Origin: Streptomyces amritsarensis
Lineage (GTDB): Bacteria > Actinomycetota > Actinomycetes > Streptomycetales > Streptomycetaceae
Length of the DNA stretch: 64,000 nucleotides
Assembly: GCF_001953875.1 (NCBI RefSeq)
Contig: NZ_MQUR01000007.1
Location: forward strand, 49,871 to 113,870
Reading direction: 5' to 3'
Part shown: positions 1-9,171 of the stretch, in pieces
Numbering within the stretch: position 1 is the first letter of the stretch
Layout of the letters: each line of letters starts with the position of its first letter
The notes under the pieces: model-generated
The model's input: only the letters and a program-made list of their open reading frames with translations
Told to the model about the DNA's origin: nothing
Databases searched by the model: none
Made by a program: the position numbers and the translations under genes

Positions 1-40
1 CGCGGCGGCCGTAGCCGGCCGCCGGGGTGCGGGAAGACAG

Positions 41-79
41 CAGCCCCTTCCGTCACGGACTCCGTGGCGGAGGGGGCTG
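41..79. terminator. Strong hairpin, terminator of a gene left of the window
   Basis: The arms CAGCCCC..CCG..CACGG and CCGTG..CGG..GGGGCTG pair almost perfectly around a three-base loop and are followed by a short T-containing stretch. It probably ends a gene lying before base 1 and insulates the transporter operon that follows. Confidence 0.75.
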
Positions 80-427
80 TTCGCTTCTGTCAAGCGGATT
101 TTTGCGTTCAGGTGTCCGCATACCGACCGTGACACTCCGGATGATGAGCTAACCGTCCGTTTCGCACGTGTCTGTTCCCTATCCGTTTGTCCGGATTTCG
201 GGTTTCTGCCGCGGATCGATGTTGTGAAAACGAGACCACTTAAGTGTGGTTTACGGCCTGGCGGTACTTGAGGATGGCTCCATTGAGCTCGGGTCAATGG
301 GTCACGCGATGTGGGGATCGCGCCGACTCACGAGCACACTATGGGCAGGAAACCACTCGCCGTCAGGGGTGTCGGCGAGGTTTTCATGCCCCTCAAGTCG
401 ATCAGTGGACTCATGAGGAGGAAACCC
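80..427 (+). other. Long upstream region of the first oligopeptide permease operon
   Basis: No protein gene is convincing here. The stretch is less GC-rich than its surroundings and should hold the promoter of the operon starting at 428. It contains two inverted repeats (235-250 and 280-300), and the ribosome site AGGAGG lies at 415-420. Confidence 0.6.
235..300 (+). promoter_or_regulatory. Two operator-like inverted repeats upstream of the lipoprotein gene
   Basis: One element, 235-250, is ACCACTTAAGTGTGGT, a near palindrome centred on CTTAAG. The second, 280-300, has perfect 7-base arms CCATTGA and TCAATGG separated by seven bases. They sit 130-190 bases before the start codon, where a repressor, an activator or an mRNA structure could act. 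No known consensus is assigned. Confidence 0.4.
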
Positions 428-2083
428 ATGCGCGGTGCCAAGAGCGCCAAGTGGGTCGTGGGCGCGGTTGTCGTCGCCCTGGCCGCTACCGCCTGTGGCG
501 GCGGTGACGGTGACAGCAAGGACAAGGGCAGCGCTGCCGGCGGCGGTACGTTCCGCCTGGGCAGCACGGAGCCGGACACCATCGACCCGGGGCGCGCCCA
601 CGAGTCCACGGGCATCCTGCTGTCGAACGCCCTGTTCACCGGCCTGTACTCGAACACGCCGGACGGCCTGGCCGAGCCCGCGCTGGCCGAGTCGGCGAGC
701 TCGGACGAGGGCTGCACGTCCTGGACCTTCAAGGTCAAGCCGGACACCAAGTTCTCCAACGGCGAGGTCGTCGACGCCGAGGCGTTCGCCCGCGGTTGGG
801 CGCGTGCCGCGCACAAGGCCGCCGCGTCCGACGTGGCGTACCACCTTGCCGGCATCAAGGGCTACGAGCAGCTGCAGGACGGCTCTGCCAAGACCTTCTC
901 CGGTGTCACCACCCCGGACCCGCACACCATCAAGGTCGACCTCTCCAAGGCCGACTGCGAGTTCGTGCTGAAGACGGCGCACACCGCCTACAGCCCGGTC
1001 CCGAAGGTCGCCAAGGTCGGCGAAGAGGACAAGGCGTTCGGCGAGGCCCCCATCGGCAACGGCCCGTTCAAGATGGACGGCAGCTGGGAGCACAACAAGG
1101 CCATCAACCTCGTCCGCAACGACGACTACGGCCTGACGAAGGCGAAGCTGGACAAGGTCCAGGTCACCCTCCTCAACGACAAGACCGCGCACCAGCTCGA
1201 GTACGACGGCTTCCAGGCCGGCACCTTCGACTACGCGCACATCCCGACGCCGATGCTGAAGACGGCCGAGGCGAAGTTCAAGCCGCAGAACAAGTGGTTC
1301 GCCAAGGACACCAACGGCATGAACTACGTTCTGCCGATCGGTGACAACGGCCCGACCAACAGCAAGGACGCCCGTCTGGCGATCTCCTACGCGATCGACC
1401 GCCAGGCCATCGCCAAGGGTGTCTTCCAGGGCTTCCAGACCCCGTCGACGACCATCGTGCCGCCGGCGTTCCCGAAGGCCTACCAGAAGGACCTGTGCAC
1501 CTCCTGCGTCAAGCAGGACGTCGCCAAGGCCAAGGAGCACGCCGAGAAGGCGGGCCTGAAGCCGGGTACCGAGATCAAGTTCTCCTTCAACACCGGTGCG
1601 GGCCACGAAGAGTGGGTCCAGGCCGTCGCGCGTCAGCTCGAGGACGTCCTCGGCCTGAAGGTCAAGCTGGACGGCAAGGACTTCCCGGGTCTGCTCAAGG
1701 AGCAGCAGGGTGCCACCGCCAGCGGCATCTACCGCTTCGCGTGGGGTGCGGACTACCCGACCCCGGAGAACTTCCTCTTCCCGCTGCTGCACTCGACGTC
1801 GATGAACAAGGACGCCGAGGGCAACGTGGTCGGTGACAACCGCGCCCGTTACAACAACCCCGAGTTCGACAAGCTCGTCGACACGGCCCGCGCCACCAAG
1901 GACGAGGCCGCGCGCATCGCGCTGTACAAGCAGGCCGAGAAGATCGCCATGGAGGACATGGCCCTCATCCCGACCTTCAACCGTTCCCAGTTCCGCCTGA
2001 TGGCGACCGACAAGTTCAACGGTCTGGACGACATCAACTTCAACGAGGACCCGATCCTCGAGAAGATCTCGCTCAAGAAGTAA
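428..2083 (+). CDS. Oligopeptide ABC transporter substrate-binding lipoprotein (BldKB-like)
   Basis: This 551-residue extracellular solute-binding protein of family 5 (SBP_bac_5) should capture peptides outside the membrane and deliver them to the permeases encoded next. A basic N-terminus and hydrophobic stretch end in the lipobox ATAC, making Cys23 the lipidated residue, followed by a Gly/Asp/Ser linker. The start at 428 is chosen because AGGAGG (415-420) lies seven bases before it; upstream in-frame ATGs at 386 and 413 lack a comparable site. It heads a five-gene operon (428-6302). A close paralogue with the same MRGA..AKW signal start lies at 7473. Orthology to the developmental BldK permease or its neighbour operon is likely, but which of the two cannot be settled here. 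Confidence 0.93.
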   Translation: MRGAKSAKWVVGAVVVALAATACGGGDGDSKDKGSAAGGGTFRLGSTEPDTIDPGRAHESTGILLSNALFTGLYSNTPDGLAEPALAESASSDEGCTSWTFKVKPDTKFSNGEVVDAEAFARGWARAAHKAAASDVAYHLAGIKGYEQLQDGSAKTFSGVTTPDPHTIKVDLSKADCEFVLKTAHTAYSPVPKVAKVGEEDKAFGEAPIGNGPFKMDGSWEHNKAINLVRNDDYGLTKAKLDKVQVTLLNDKTAHQLEYDGFQAGTFDYAHIPTPMLKTAEAKFKPQNKWFAKDTNGMNYVLPIGDNGPTNSKDARLAISYAIDRQAIAKGVFQGFQTPSTTIVPPAFPKAYQKDLCTSCVKQDVAKAKEHAEKAGLKPGTEIKFSFNTGAGHEEWVQAVARQLEDVLGLKVKLDGKDFPGLLKEQQGATASGIYRFAWGADYPTPENFLFPLLHSTSMNKDAEGNVVGDNRARYNNPEFDKLVDTARATKDEAARIALYKQAEKIAMEDMALIPTFNRSQFRLMATDKFNGLDDINFNEDPILEKISLKK

Positions 2084-2119
2084 TCGGTTCGGACGGTATA
2101 TCCGTCAGGAGCGAACGTG

Positions 2120-2150
2120 CCGCGGCCCCCGGGTGACCGGTGGGCCGCGG
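2120..2150 (+). terminator. Intercistronic hairpin between lipoprotein and permease genes
   Basis: Arms CCGCGGCCC (2120-2128) and GGGCCGCGG (2142-2150) pair perfectly around a 13-base loop. Hairpins after a binding-protein gene commonly attenuate or stabilise the mRNA so that the binding protein is made in excess over the membrane components. No T-run follows, so partial read-through is expected. Confidence 0.6.
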
Positions 2151-2282
2151 CCCCGCTCGGCAGGCCGTTTTTACTTCGGCACCCCTCACATCCGCGGGCA
2201 ATCCCCGCCGGCCGAGAGCCGGCCCGTTTCCATGGGCCGGAGGCCGCTGCTCCCAGAAGCGGCCAGGTAGAGAGGCACAAAC

Positions 2283-3209
2283 ATGGGAAGGTACGTCGCC
2301 CGTCGCCTCGGGCAGATGGTCATAGTCCTCATCGGCGCGACCATGGTTCTGTTCGCTTGTCTTTTCGTTCTCCCCGGTGACCCCGTGGGCTCGATCGCAG
2401 GCAGCGACAAGGCTCGTGACCCAGCGGTGGTCGCGGAGCTCAAGGCGCGTTACGGGCTCGACAAGTCGCTGCCCGAGCAGTATGTGAACTACGTGTCGAA
2501 GGTCGCGACCGGAGACCTCGGCGAGGACTTCATCCAGCGCCGCGAGGTGTCCGAGATCCTCGGCCCCAAGCTGGCGAACACCGCGAAGCTGGCCCTGCTG
2601 GCCATCGCTCTCGTCACGGTGTTCGGTATGGGTGTCGGCATCATCGCCGCCCTGTACAGATACAGCATCTTGGACATGGCCACGACATTCTTTACGACCA
2701 TGGCGGTGGGATTCCCAACGTTCGTGATCGGCATGCTGCTCATGAAGTGGTTCGCGGTCGAACTGCAATGGTTCCCGCAGCTCGGTGGAGACAAGCTCGA
2801 AGGCATGGTTCTTCCCGCAGTCACCCTCGCCATCACCGACATCGCGTTCGTCGCCCGCCTCACCCGCGGCACGATGCTCGAGGTGCTGCGCGCCGACTAC
2901 GTGAAGACCGCCGTGGCCAAGGGACTTCCGCGCCGTCGCGTGCTCTTCAAGCACGTGCTCCGCAACTCGTCCATCCCGGTCGTCACCTACCTGGGCATTT
3001 CGTTCGGCGCACTTCTCGGTGGCGCGCTCATCACCGAGGCGATCTTCAACTGGGACGGTGTCGGTCTGGCACTGGTTCAGGCGATCCAGCAGCAGAACAA
3101 CCCGATCGTGATCGGCGTGGTGACCTACAGCGTCGCCATCTTCGTCGTCCTCAGCCTCATCGTGGACCTGCTGTACGCGGCCCTCGACCCGCGTATCCGC
3201 CTCAGCTGA
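2283..3209 (+). CDS. Oligopeptide ABC transporter permease, DppB/OppB type
   Basis: A 308-residue inner-membrane permease of the BPD_transp_1 superfamily. It opens with MGRYVARRLGQM, typical of DppB/OppB proteins, followed by a first membrane helix (about 10-30) and a long extracytoplasmic region, then five more helices. The cytoplasmic EAA-type loop around residues 200-230 (AKGLPRRRV..HVLRN) contacts the ATPases. A GAGAGG ribosome site precedes the ATG. It is second in the operon, about 200 bases after the binding-protein gene, and pairs with the DppC-type permease that follows. Confidence 0.93.
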   Translation: MGRYVARRLGQMVIVLIGATMVLFACLFVLPGDPVGSIAGSDKARDPAVVAELKARYGLDKSLPEQYVNYVSKVATGDLGEDFIQRREVSEILGPKLANTAKLALLAIALVTVFGMGVGIIAALYRYSILDMATTFFTTMAVGFPTFVIGMLLMKWFAVELQWFPQLGGDKLEGMVLPAVTLAITDIAFVARLTRGTMLEVLRADYVKTAVAKGLPRRRVLFKHVLRNSSIPVVTYLGISFGALLGGALITEAIFNWDGVGLALVQAIQQQNNPIVIGVVTYSVAIFVVLSLIVDLLYAALDPRIRLS

Positions 3210-3232
3210 CCGCCCCCAAGGAGGATTTCCTC

Positions 3233-4156
3233 ATGTCTGAGCTCGTCAAGAGCCCGGCGATCGGGGACGAGAGCCCCGTCCCGGCCACCCCGGCCGCCCC
3301 CGAAGCAACCCCCAAGCAGCTCACCCAGTGGGGCGAGATCCGCCACCGCTTCGTCCAGAACAAGCTGGCCGTCGTCGGTCTCGTGATCATCTCCCTGCTG
3401 TTCATCACCGCGATCTTCGGCAGCATGTTCACGCCGTACGATCCCGGCGCGCAGGACCTGGAGAACACCCTCGCGTCGCCCAACGCCGCGCACTGGATGG
3501 GCACCGACGCCCTGGGCCGCGACATGTTCTCGCGCCTCATAGCCGGTACCCGCGTGGCCATGTTCGTCGGCCTCGCCTCGATCTTCTTCGCCGTGCTGAT
3601 CGGTGTCGCCCTCGGCGCCATCGCCGGCTACTTCGCCGGCTTCGCCGACACCCTCGTCATGCGCATCGCGGACGTCTTCCTCGCGTTCCCGCTGATGATC
3701 GGCGCCGTCGTCATCATCCTGGTCACCGGCCGCGGCATCACCCCGGTGATCATCTCGCTCGCGGTCTTCTCGTGGGCGACCGTCTCGCGACTACTGCGCA
3801 GCTCGATCCTGTCGGTGCGCGAGATGGACTACGTCCACGCGGCCAAGGCGCTCGGCGCCAGCGGCGGCCGGATCGTCCGCACGCACATCCTGCCCAACTC
3901 GCTGACCCCGGTCCTGGTCTACGCGACGTTCAACGTCGGTACCACGATCATCGGCGTCGCGGCCCTCTCCTTCCTCGGCGCCGGTGTCCCGGTCGACGTT
4001 CCGGAGTGGGGCAACATGCTGGCGGCCGGTCAGGCCTTCATCGGCGTCCACGACTACCTGTGGCTGTACCCGAGCTTCTTCGTGGTCGTCACCGTGCTCG
4101 GCTTCGCCTTCGTCGGTGACGGCCTGCGCGACGCGCTCGACCCGAAGCTGCGGTAG
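3233..4156 (+). CDS. Oligopeptide ABC transporter permease, DppC/OppC type
   Basis: A 307-residue permease, the heterodimer partner of the preceding gene. The first 40 residues form a Pro/Ala-rich cytoplasmic tail, then an OppC_N region and first helix, the HWMGTDALGRDMFSR motif typical of DppC proteins, and a BPD_transp_1 domain with five helices. The EAA loop is AAKALGASGGRIV. The ATG at 3233 is chosen because AAGGAGGA lies eight bases upstream; the reading frame stays open further upstream but overlaps the previous gene without a ribosome site. Confidence 0.93.
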   Translation: MSELVKSPAIGDESPVPATPAAPEATPKQLTQWGEIRHRFVQNKLAVVGLVIISLLFITAIFGSMFTPYDPGAQDLENTLASPNAAHWMGTDALGRDMFSRLIAGTRVAMFVGLASIFFAVLIGVALGAIAGYFAGFADTLVMRIADVFLAFPLMIGAVVIILVTGRGITPVIISLAVFSWATVSRLLRSSILSVREMDYVHAAKALGASGGRIVRTHILPNSLTPVLVYATFNVGTTIIGVAALSFLGAGVPVDVPEWGNMLAAGQAFIGVHDYLWLYPSFFVVVTVLGFAFVGDGLRDALDPKLR

Positions 4157-4165
4157 GGCCGCCCG

Positions 4166-5257
4166 ATGCTCCGAGACAACATCAGCAAGCAGGACGAAGG
4201 TGGCGGCGTGACGACGTCGGAGATTCTCAGCGTTGCGGAGACGGGCGGCGGGTCCGCCGTGCCGCTGCTGGAGGTGGACAACCTCCAGGTCGAGTTCAAG
4301 ACCCGTGACGGGGTCGCCAAGGCCGTCAACGGCGTGAGCTACAGCGTGAGCGCCGGCGAGACCCTCGCCGTGCTCGGCGAGTCCGGCTCCGGCAAGTCGG
4401 TCACCGCGCAGGCGATCATGGGCATCCTCGACAGCCCGCCCGGGCGCGTCGCGGGCGGCGAGGTGCGCTTCCACGGCCGGGACATCCTCAAGATGTCCGA
4501 CGAGGAGCGCCGCAAGCTCCGCGGCGACAAGATGGCGATGATCTTCCAGGACGCGCTGTCCTCCCTGAACCCGGTCTACTCGGTGGGCGACCAGCTCGGC
4601 GAGATGTTCCGGGTCCACCGCGGCATGTCCAAGAAGGACTCGAAGGCCAAGGCCATCGAGCTCATGGACCGCGTGAAGATCCCCGCCGCCAAGGCGCGCG
4701 TGGGCGACTACCCGCACCAGTTCTCCGGCGGTATGCGCCAGCGCATCATGATCGCCATGGCGCTGGCCCTCGAGCCGGACCTGATCATCGCCGACGAGCC
4801 CACCACGGCTCTCGACGTGACCGTCCAGGCCCAGGTCATGGACCTGCTCGCGGAGCTCCAGCGCGAGATGAACATGGGTCTGATCCTGATCACCCACGAC
4901 CTCGGCGTCGTCGCCGACGTCGCGGACAAGATCGCGGTCATGTACGCGGGCCGGATCGTCGAGACCGCTCCGGTCCACGAGATCTACAAGCGCCCCTCGC
5001 ACCCGTACACCCGGGGTCTGCTGGACTCGATCCCGCGCCTGGACCAGAAGGGCCAGGAGCTCTACGCGATCAAGGGCCTGCCGCCCAACCTGCTCCGCAT
5101 CCCGGCGGGCTGTGCCTTCAGCCCCCGGTGCCCCAAGGCGCAGGACATCTGCCGTACGGAGATCCCGGCCCTGCACCCGGTCACCGAGCTGGACGGCACC
5201 GAACTGCCCGGCCGCGGGAGCGCGTGCCACTTCTGGAAGGACCAGATCCATGGCTGA
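4166..5257 (+). CDS. Oligopeptide ABC transporter ATPase, DppD/OppD type
   Basis: A nucleotide-binding subunit of 363 residues that powers import together with the next gene product. Walker A is GESGSGKS (71-78), the signature is FSGGMRQR, and Walker B with the catalytic Glu reads [12 protein letters not shown]. The C-terminal oligo_HPY region has the expected spaced Cys residues (CAFSPRC..C). It lies nine bases after the permease gene. A GTG at 4208 with GAAGG seven bases before it is an alternative start that would remove 14 poorly conserved residues. The paralogue at 11120 begins almost directly at the ABC domain, so the true start is uncertain. Confidence 0.92.
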   Translation: MLRDNISKQDEGGGVTTSEILSVAETGGGSAVPLLEVDNLQVEFKTRDGVAKAVNGVSYSVSAGETLAVLGESGSGKSVTAQAIMGILDSPPGRVAGGEVRFHGRDILKMSDEERRKLRGDKMAMIFQDALSSLNPVYSVGDQLGEMFRVHRGMSKKDSKAKAIELMDRVKIPAAKARVGDYPHQFSGGMRQRIMIAMALALEPDLIIADEPTTALDVTVQAQVMDLLAELQREMNMGLILITHDLGVVADVADKIAVMYAGRIVETAPVHEIYKRPSHPYTRGLLDSIPRLDQKGQELYAIKGLPPNLLRIPAGCAFSPRCPKAQDICRTEIPALHPVTELDGTELPGRGSACHFWKDQIHG

Positions 5258-6302
5258 GCTCAGCAAGACGACCACCGAGCGCGAGCCGATCCTCCAGGTC
5301 CGCAACCTGGTCAAGCACTTCCCGCTGACCCAGGGCATCCTCTTCAAGAAGCAGGTCGGCGCGGTCAAGGCCGTCGACGGCGTGTCCTTCGACCTGTACC
5401 AGGGCGAGACCCTCGGCATCGTGGGCGAGTCCGGCTGTGGCAAGTCCACGGTCGCCAAGCTCCTGATGAACCTGGAGCGGGCCACCGCCGGCGAGGTCTT
5501 CTACAAGGGCCAGGACATCACCAAGCTGTCCGGCCGTGCGCTGAAGGCCGTCCGCCGCAACATCCAGATGGTGTTCCAGGACCCATACACCTCGCTGAAC
5601 CCGCGCATGACGGTCGGCGACATCATCGGGGAGACCTTCGAGATCCACCCCGAGGTGGCCCCGAAGGGCGACCGGCGCCGCAAGGTCCAGGAACTCCTGG
5701 ACGTGGTGGGCCTGAACCCCGAGTACATCAACCGCTACCCGCACCAGTTCTCCGGCGGCCAGCGCCAGCGCATCGGCATCGCCCGCGGCCTCGCGCTCAA
5801 CCCGGAGATCATCATCTGCGACGAGCCGGTCTCCGCGCTCGACGTGTCGGTGCAGGCGCAGGTCATCAACCTGATGGAGAAGCTCCAGGACGAGTTCAAC
5901 CTCTCCTACATCTTCATCGCGCACGACCTGTCGATCGTCCGGCACATCTCGGACCGCGTCGGCGTCATGTACCTCGGCAAGATGGCCGAGATCGGCACCG
6001 ACGCGCAGATCTACGACCACCCGACGCACCCCTACACGCAGGCGCTGCTGTCGGCGGTCCCGGTCCCGGACCCCGAGGTCCGCGAGTCCCGCGAGCGCAT
6101 CATCCTCACCGGTGACGTACCGTCCCCGGCCAACCCGCCGTCGGGCTGCCGCTTCCGCACCCGCTGCTGGAAGGCCCAGGACAAGTGCTCCACCGAGGAG
6201 CCGCTGCTGGCGATCCCGGAGCGCTTCAAGGGCGTCGACACCCCGGCGGCGCACGAGTCCGCGTGCCACTTCGCCGAGGAGAAGGCCATCCTGGCCGTCT
6301 GA
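5250..6302 (+). CDS. Oligopeptide ABC transporter ATPase, DppF/OppF type
   Basis: The second nucleotide-binding subunit, 350 residues. Walker A is GESGCGKS (59-66), the signature FSGGQRQR, and Walker [13 protein letters not shown]. The Q-loop region reads [14 protein letters not shown] and the H-loop [12 protein letters not shown]-terminal oligo_HPY extension carries [14 protein letters not shown]. The ATG overlaps the end of the preceding gene by eight bases, implying translational coupling and balanced synthesis of the two ATPases. A strong terminator follows, closing the operon. Confidence 0.93.
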   Translation: MAELSKTTTEREPILQVRNLVKHFPLTQGILFKKQVGAVKAVDGVSFDLYQGETLGIVGESGCGKSTVAKLLMNLERATAGEVFYKGQDITKLSGRALKAVRRNIQMVFQDPYTSLNPRMTVGDIIGETFEIHPEVAPKGDRRRKVQELLDVVGLNPEYINRYPHQFSGGQRQRIGIARGLALNPEIIICDEPVSALDVSVQAQVINLMEKLQDEFNLSYIFIAHDLSIVRHISDRVGVMYLGKMAEIGTDAQIYDHPTHPYTQALLSAVPVPDPEVRESRERIILTGDVPSPANPPSGCRFRTRCWKAQDKCSTEEPLLAIPERFKGVDTPAAHESACHFAEEKAILAV

Positions 6303-6317
6303 TCCGCGCACGCTCGA

Positions 6318-6361
6318 AACGGCCGGTCCCCGGCGCCCCACGGCGTCGGGGACCGGCCGTT
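6318..6361 (+). terminator. Terminator of the first oligopeptide permease operon
   Basis: A long stem with arms AACGGCCGGTCCCCGGCG and CGTCGGGGACCGGCCGTT begins about 15 bases after the stop codon at 6302. It separates the operon from the acetyltransferase gene. Confidence 0.85.
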
Positions 6362-6438
6362 CGCCGTATCCGGTGTGGTGCGCCCCGCCCCGCGGAAACC
6401 GGTTGCGACCCGGGGATCGCGGGCCCGAGAGTGACGCA

Positions 6439-7365
6439 ATGACCATCACCGTACGGCCCGCCGGCCCCGGGGACGCGCCTGACATCTGCGCCCTGCTCAA
6501 CGCCGTCGACATGATCGAGATCGGTCGGCCCGAAACCGACCTCGGCACCGTCGAGTCCGACCTCAACGCCCCCGACGTGGACCTCGCCACCGACTCCTGG
6601 CTGGCCTTCGAGGACGGCCGGCTCGTCGCCTACGCCCTCGTCTGGGCGGACTCCGGGCCGGGCCGGGTCGACGCCGACCACTACGTACTGCCCGGGCACC
6701 ACGAGGCCGCGGTCCTGCTGCTGGAGCGCATGGAGGACCGGGCCCGCGAGATCAACGCCGGGCCGGGAGTCCTGCGGCTCCAGCTCAACGTGGAACCCAC
6801 CCTCGACCTCGCCCTCCTCTCGGGACGCGGCTACCGCACCATCCGCCGCTACCAGGTCATGACCCGGTTCCTGTCCGGGACGGCCGACCTCGCGCCCGCC
6901 CCGCCCGCGGGGCTCGCCCTGCGCCACTGCGGCGACGACGAGGCCGACCGCCACCGCGTCCACGCCCTGGTCGAGAAGACCTTCGCCGACCACTTCGGCC
7001 ATGTGGACCGCCCGTACGAGACCTGGCTGGACCACATCGAGGGCCGCGGGCTCGACTGGTCGCTGGTGTGGATCGCGAGCCTGCCCGGCGAGGGCGACGT
7101 GGCCGTGCTGCTCACCCGGGACGACCGCACGAGCATGGCCTGGATCAGCCACATAGGTGTCACCAAGGACGTGCGCGGCCGGGGCGTCGGCGGATTCCTG
7201 CTGCGCCACGCCTTCGCCGCCTACGCGGCGCGCGGCCGCGACACCATCGGCCTCGGCGTGGACACCCACAACGCGACCGGCGCACTCGCGCTCTACGAGG
7301 CGCACGGCATGGCCCTGCACTACGGCGTCGACGCCTGGGAGCTGGCTTTGCACCCCCAGGGGTGA
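6439..7365 (+). CDS. GNAT family N-acetyltransferase (tandem-domain, MshD-like architecture)
   Basis: A 308-residue cytoplasmic protein. The C-terminal half is a clear acetyl-CoA binding GNAT fold, with IGVTKDVRGRGVGGFLLRHAF containing the R-G-x-G-V-G pyrophosphate loop at about 240-260. The N-terminal half (1-140) looks like a second, degenerate GNAT domain. Two fused GNAT domains in about 300 residues resemble mycothiol synthase MshD, and mshB lies 6 kb downstream, but many other actinobacterial acetyltransferases share this layout. The substrate is unknown. It sits alone between two terminated or self-promoted peptide transporter operons. Confidence 0.85.
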   Translation: MTITVRPAGPGDAPDICALLNAVDMIEIGRPETDLGTVESDLNAPDVDLATDSWLAFEDGRLVAYALVWADSGPGRVDADHYVLPGHHEAAVLLLERMEDRAREINAGPGVLRLQLNVEPTLDLALLSGRGYRTIRRYQVMTRFLSGTADLAPAPPAGLALRHCGDDEADRHRVHALVEKTFADHFGHVDRPYETWLDHIEGRGLDWSLVWIASLPGEGDVAVLLTRDDRTSMAWISHIGVTKDVRGRGVGGFLLRHAFAAYAARGRDTIGLGVDTHNATGALALYEAHGMALHYGVDAWELALHPQG

Positions 7366-7472
7366 CAGGGGCGGGACGCGCGGGTGCAATCGGTCCAACC
7401 ATGCGTGTGCGACACCCCTCATAGGGTGACATTGGCCCCTAAGTGAGTCTTGGGAGCCATAGGAGGCACTCG

Positions 7473-9101
7473 ATGCGCGGAGCCACCCACGCCAAGTGGG
7501 CCGCATGTGCGGTGGCCGTCGCCCTCGCGGCGACGGCCTGCGGCGGCGGGAGCGACAGCGGCGGGGGCGGCGAGGCGGGAATCATCAGCTCGTCGTGGGG
7601 CGACCCGCAGAACCCGCTGGAGCCCGCCAACACCAACGAGGTGCAGGGCGGCAAGGTCCTCGACATGCTCTTCCGCGGCCTCAAGCGCTACGACCCCGAG
7701 ACCGGCGAGGCCAAGAACATGCTCGCCGAGTCCATCCAGACGACGGACAGCAAGAACTTCACCATCACGCTGAAGGACGGCTGGAAGTTCAGCAACGACG
7801 AGCCGGTCACCGCGCAGTCCTTCGTGGACGCCTGGAACTACGGCGCGGACGTGCGCAACAAGCAGAACAACTCGCCGTTCTTCTCCGACATCGTCGGCTA
7901 CGACGACGTGCACCCGGCGTCCGGCGAACCCAAGGCCAAGACGATGTCCGGACTGGTCGTCAAGGATCCCAAGACCTTCACCGTCGCCCTCAAGGACACG
8001 TTCTCCACCTGGCCGGAGACCCTCGGCTACCAGGCCTTCTCCCCGCTGCCCAAGGCCTTCTTCACCGACCACACCGCCTGGCTGGACAAGCCGGTCGGCA
8101 ACGGCCCGTACACGGTGGACTCGTACACCAAGGGCACCGGCATGAAGCTGCGCAAGTGGGACGCGTACCCCGGCGAGGACAAGGCGCAGAACGGCGGTGT
8201 GGACCTGAAGGTCTACACCGACAACAACACCGCCTACACCGACCTGATCTCCGGCAACCTCGACCTCGTCGACGACGTCCCGGCGCAGCAGCTGAAGAAC
8301 GTCCGAAACGACCTCGGCGACCGGTACATCAACCAGCCGGCCCTCATCATCCAGACCCTCACCTTCCCGCTGTACGACCCGCAGTGGAGCAAGCCGGGCA
8401 TGGAGAAGGTCCGCCAGGGGATCTCGCGGGCCATCAACCGCGACGAGATCACCAAGCAGATCTTCCGGGAGACCCGCACCCCCGCCAAGGACTGGACCTC
8501 GCCGGCCCTCGGCGAGAAGGGCGGCTTCTCCGCCACCGTCTGCGGCGACGCCTGCGTCTACGACCCGGCCGAGGCCAAGAAGCTCATCCAGGAGGGCGGC
8601 GGGCTGCCGGGCGGCAAGGTCACGCTGACCTCCAACGTGGACACCGGCTCGCACCGGGACTGGATGGACGCCGTCTGCAACAGCGTCAACAACGCGCTGG
8701 GGGAGGGCCCGGTCTGCACGGTCAACCCGGTCGGCACCTTCGCCGACTTCCGCAACCAGCAGAGCAGCTACAAGCTGACCGGCCCCTTCCGTTCCGGCTG
8801 GCAGGCCGACTACCCGCTGATCCAGAACTTCCTGCAGCCGCTCTACTACACCGGCGCGTCCTCCAACTACGGGAAGTTCAGCAACAAGCAGTTCGACGAC
8901 CTCGTCGACCAGGCGAACCGGGAGAGCGACCCGGCGAAGGCCATCGCCGCCTTCCAGGAGTCGGAGAAGATCCTCGCCGAGCAGATGCCGTCCATCCCGC
9001 TCTGGTACCAGAACGGCAGCGCCGGCTACTCCGAGCGCCTCGAGGACGTCGCCCTCAACCAGTTCAGCGTCCCGGTCTACGACCAGATCAAGGTGATCTG
9101 A
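7473..9101 (+). CDS. Oligopeptide ABC transporter substrate-binding lipoprotein (second operon)
   Basis: A 542-residue SBP_bac_5 lipoprotein. The signal peptide ends in ATAC, so Cys23 should be lipidated, and a Gly/Ser linker follows. The ATG at 7473 has AGGAGG at 7461-7466. It shares the same signal-sequence pattern and overall plan with the protein at 428, but diverges enough in the binding region to imply different peptide preference. It begins the second five-gene transporter operon (7473-13160). One of the two operons is probably BldK, required for aerial mycelium formation in Streptomyces coelicolor. Confidence 0.92.
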   Translation: MRGATHAKWAACAVAVALAATACGGGSDSGGGGEAGIISSSWGDPQNPLEPANTNEVQGGKVLDMLFRGLKRYDPETGEAKNMLAESIQTTDSKNFTITLKDGWKFSNDEPVTAQSFVDAWNYGADVRNKQNNSPFFSDIVGYDDVHPASGEPKAKTMSGLVVKDPKTFTVALKDTFSTWPETLGYQAFSPLPKAFFTDHTAWLDKPVGNGPYTVDSYTKGTGMKLRKWDAYPGEDKAQNGGVDLKVYTDNNTAYTDLISGNLDLVDDVPAQQLKNVRNDLGDRYINQPALIIQTLTFPLYDPQWSKPGMEKVRQGISRAINRDEITKQIFRETRTPAKDWTSPALGEKGGFSATVCGDACVYDPAEAKKLIQEGGGLPGGKVTLTSNVDTGSHRDWMDAVCNSVNNALGEGPVCTVNPVGTFADFRNQQSSYKLTGPFRSGWQADYPLIQNFLQPLYYTGASSNYGKFSNKQFDDLVDQANRESDPAKAIAAFQESEKILAEQMPSIPLWYQNGSAGYSERLEDVALNQFSVPVYDQIKVI

Positions 9102-9117
9102 CCCCCACCAGGATCCC

Positions 9118-9140
9118 GGCCCCCCGCCCCGCGGGGGGCC
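9118..9140 (+). terminator. Intercistronic GC hairpin after binding-protein gene
   Basis: Perfect 10-base arms GGCCCCCCGC and GCGGGGGGCC surround a three-base loop, 17 bases after the stop codon. As in the first operon, a hairpin sits exactly between the lipoprotein and DppB-type genes and probably sets their expression ratio. Confidence 0.65.
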
Positions 9141-9171
9141 GGCCGCGCCCGCCAACAGCATGGAGCACTCC

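Noticed and set aside
302..1792. 496-codon minus-strand frame opposite the first binding-protein gene
   Set aside because: Antisense shadow of a well-supported lipoprotein gene with poor codon structure and no homology visible.
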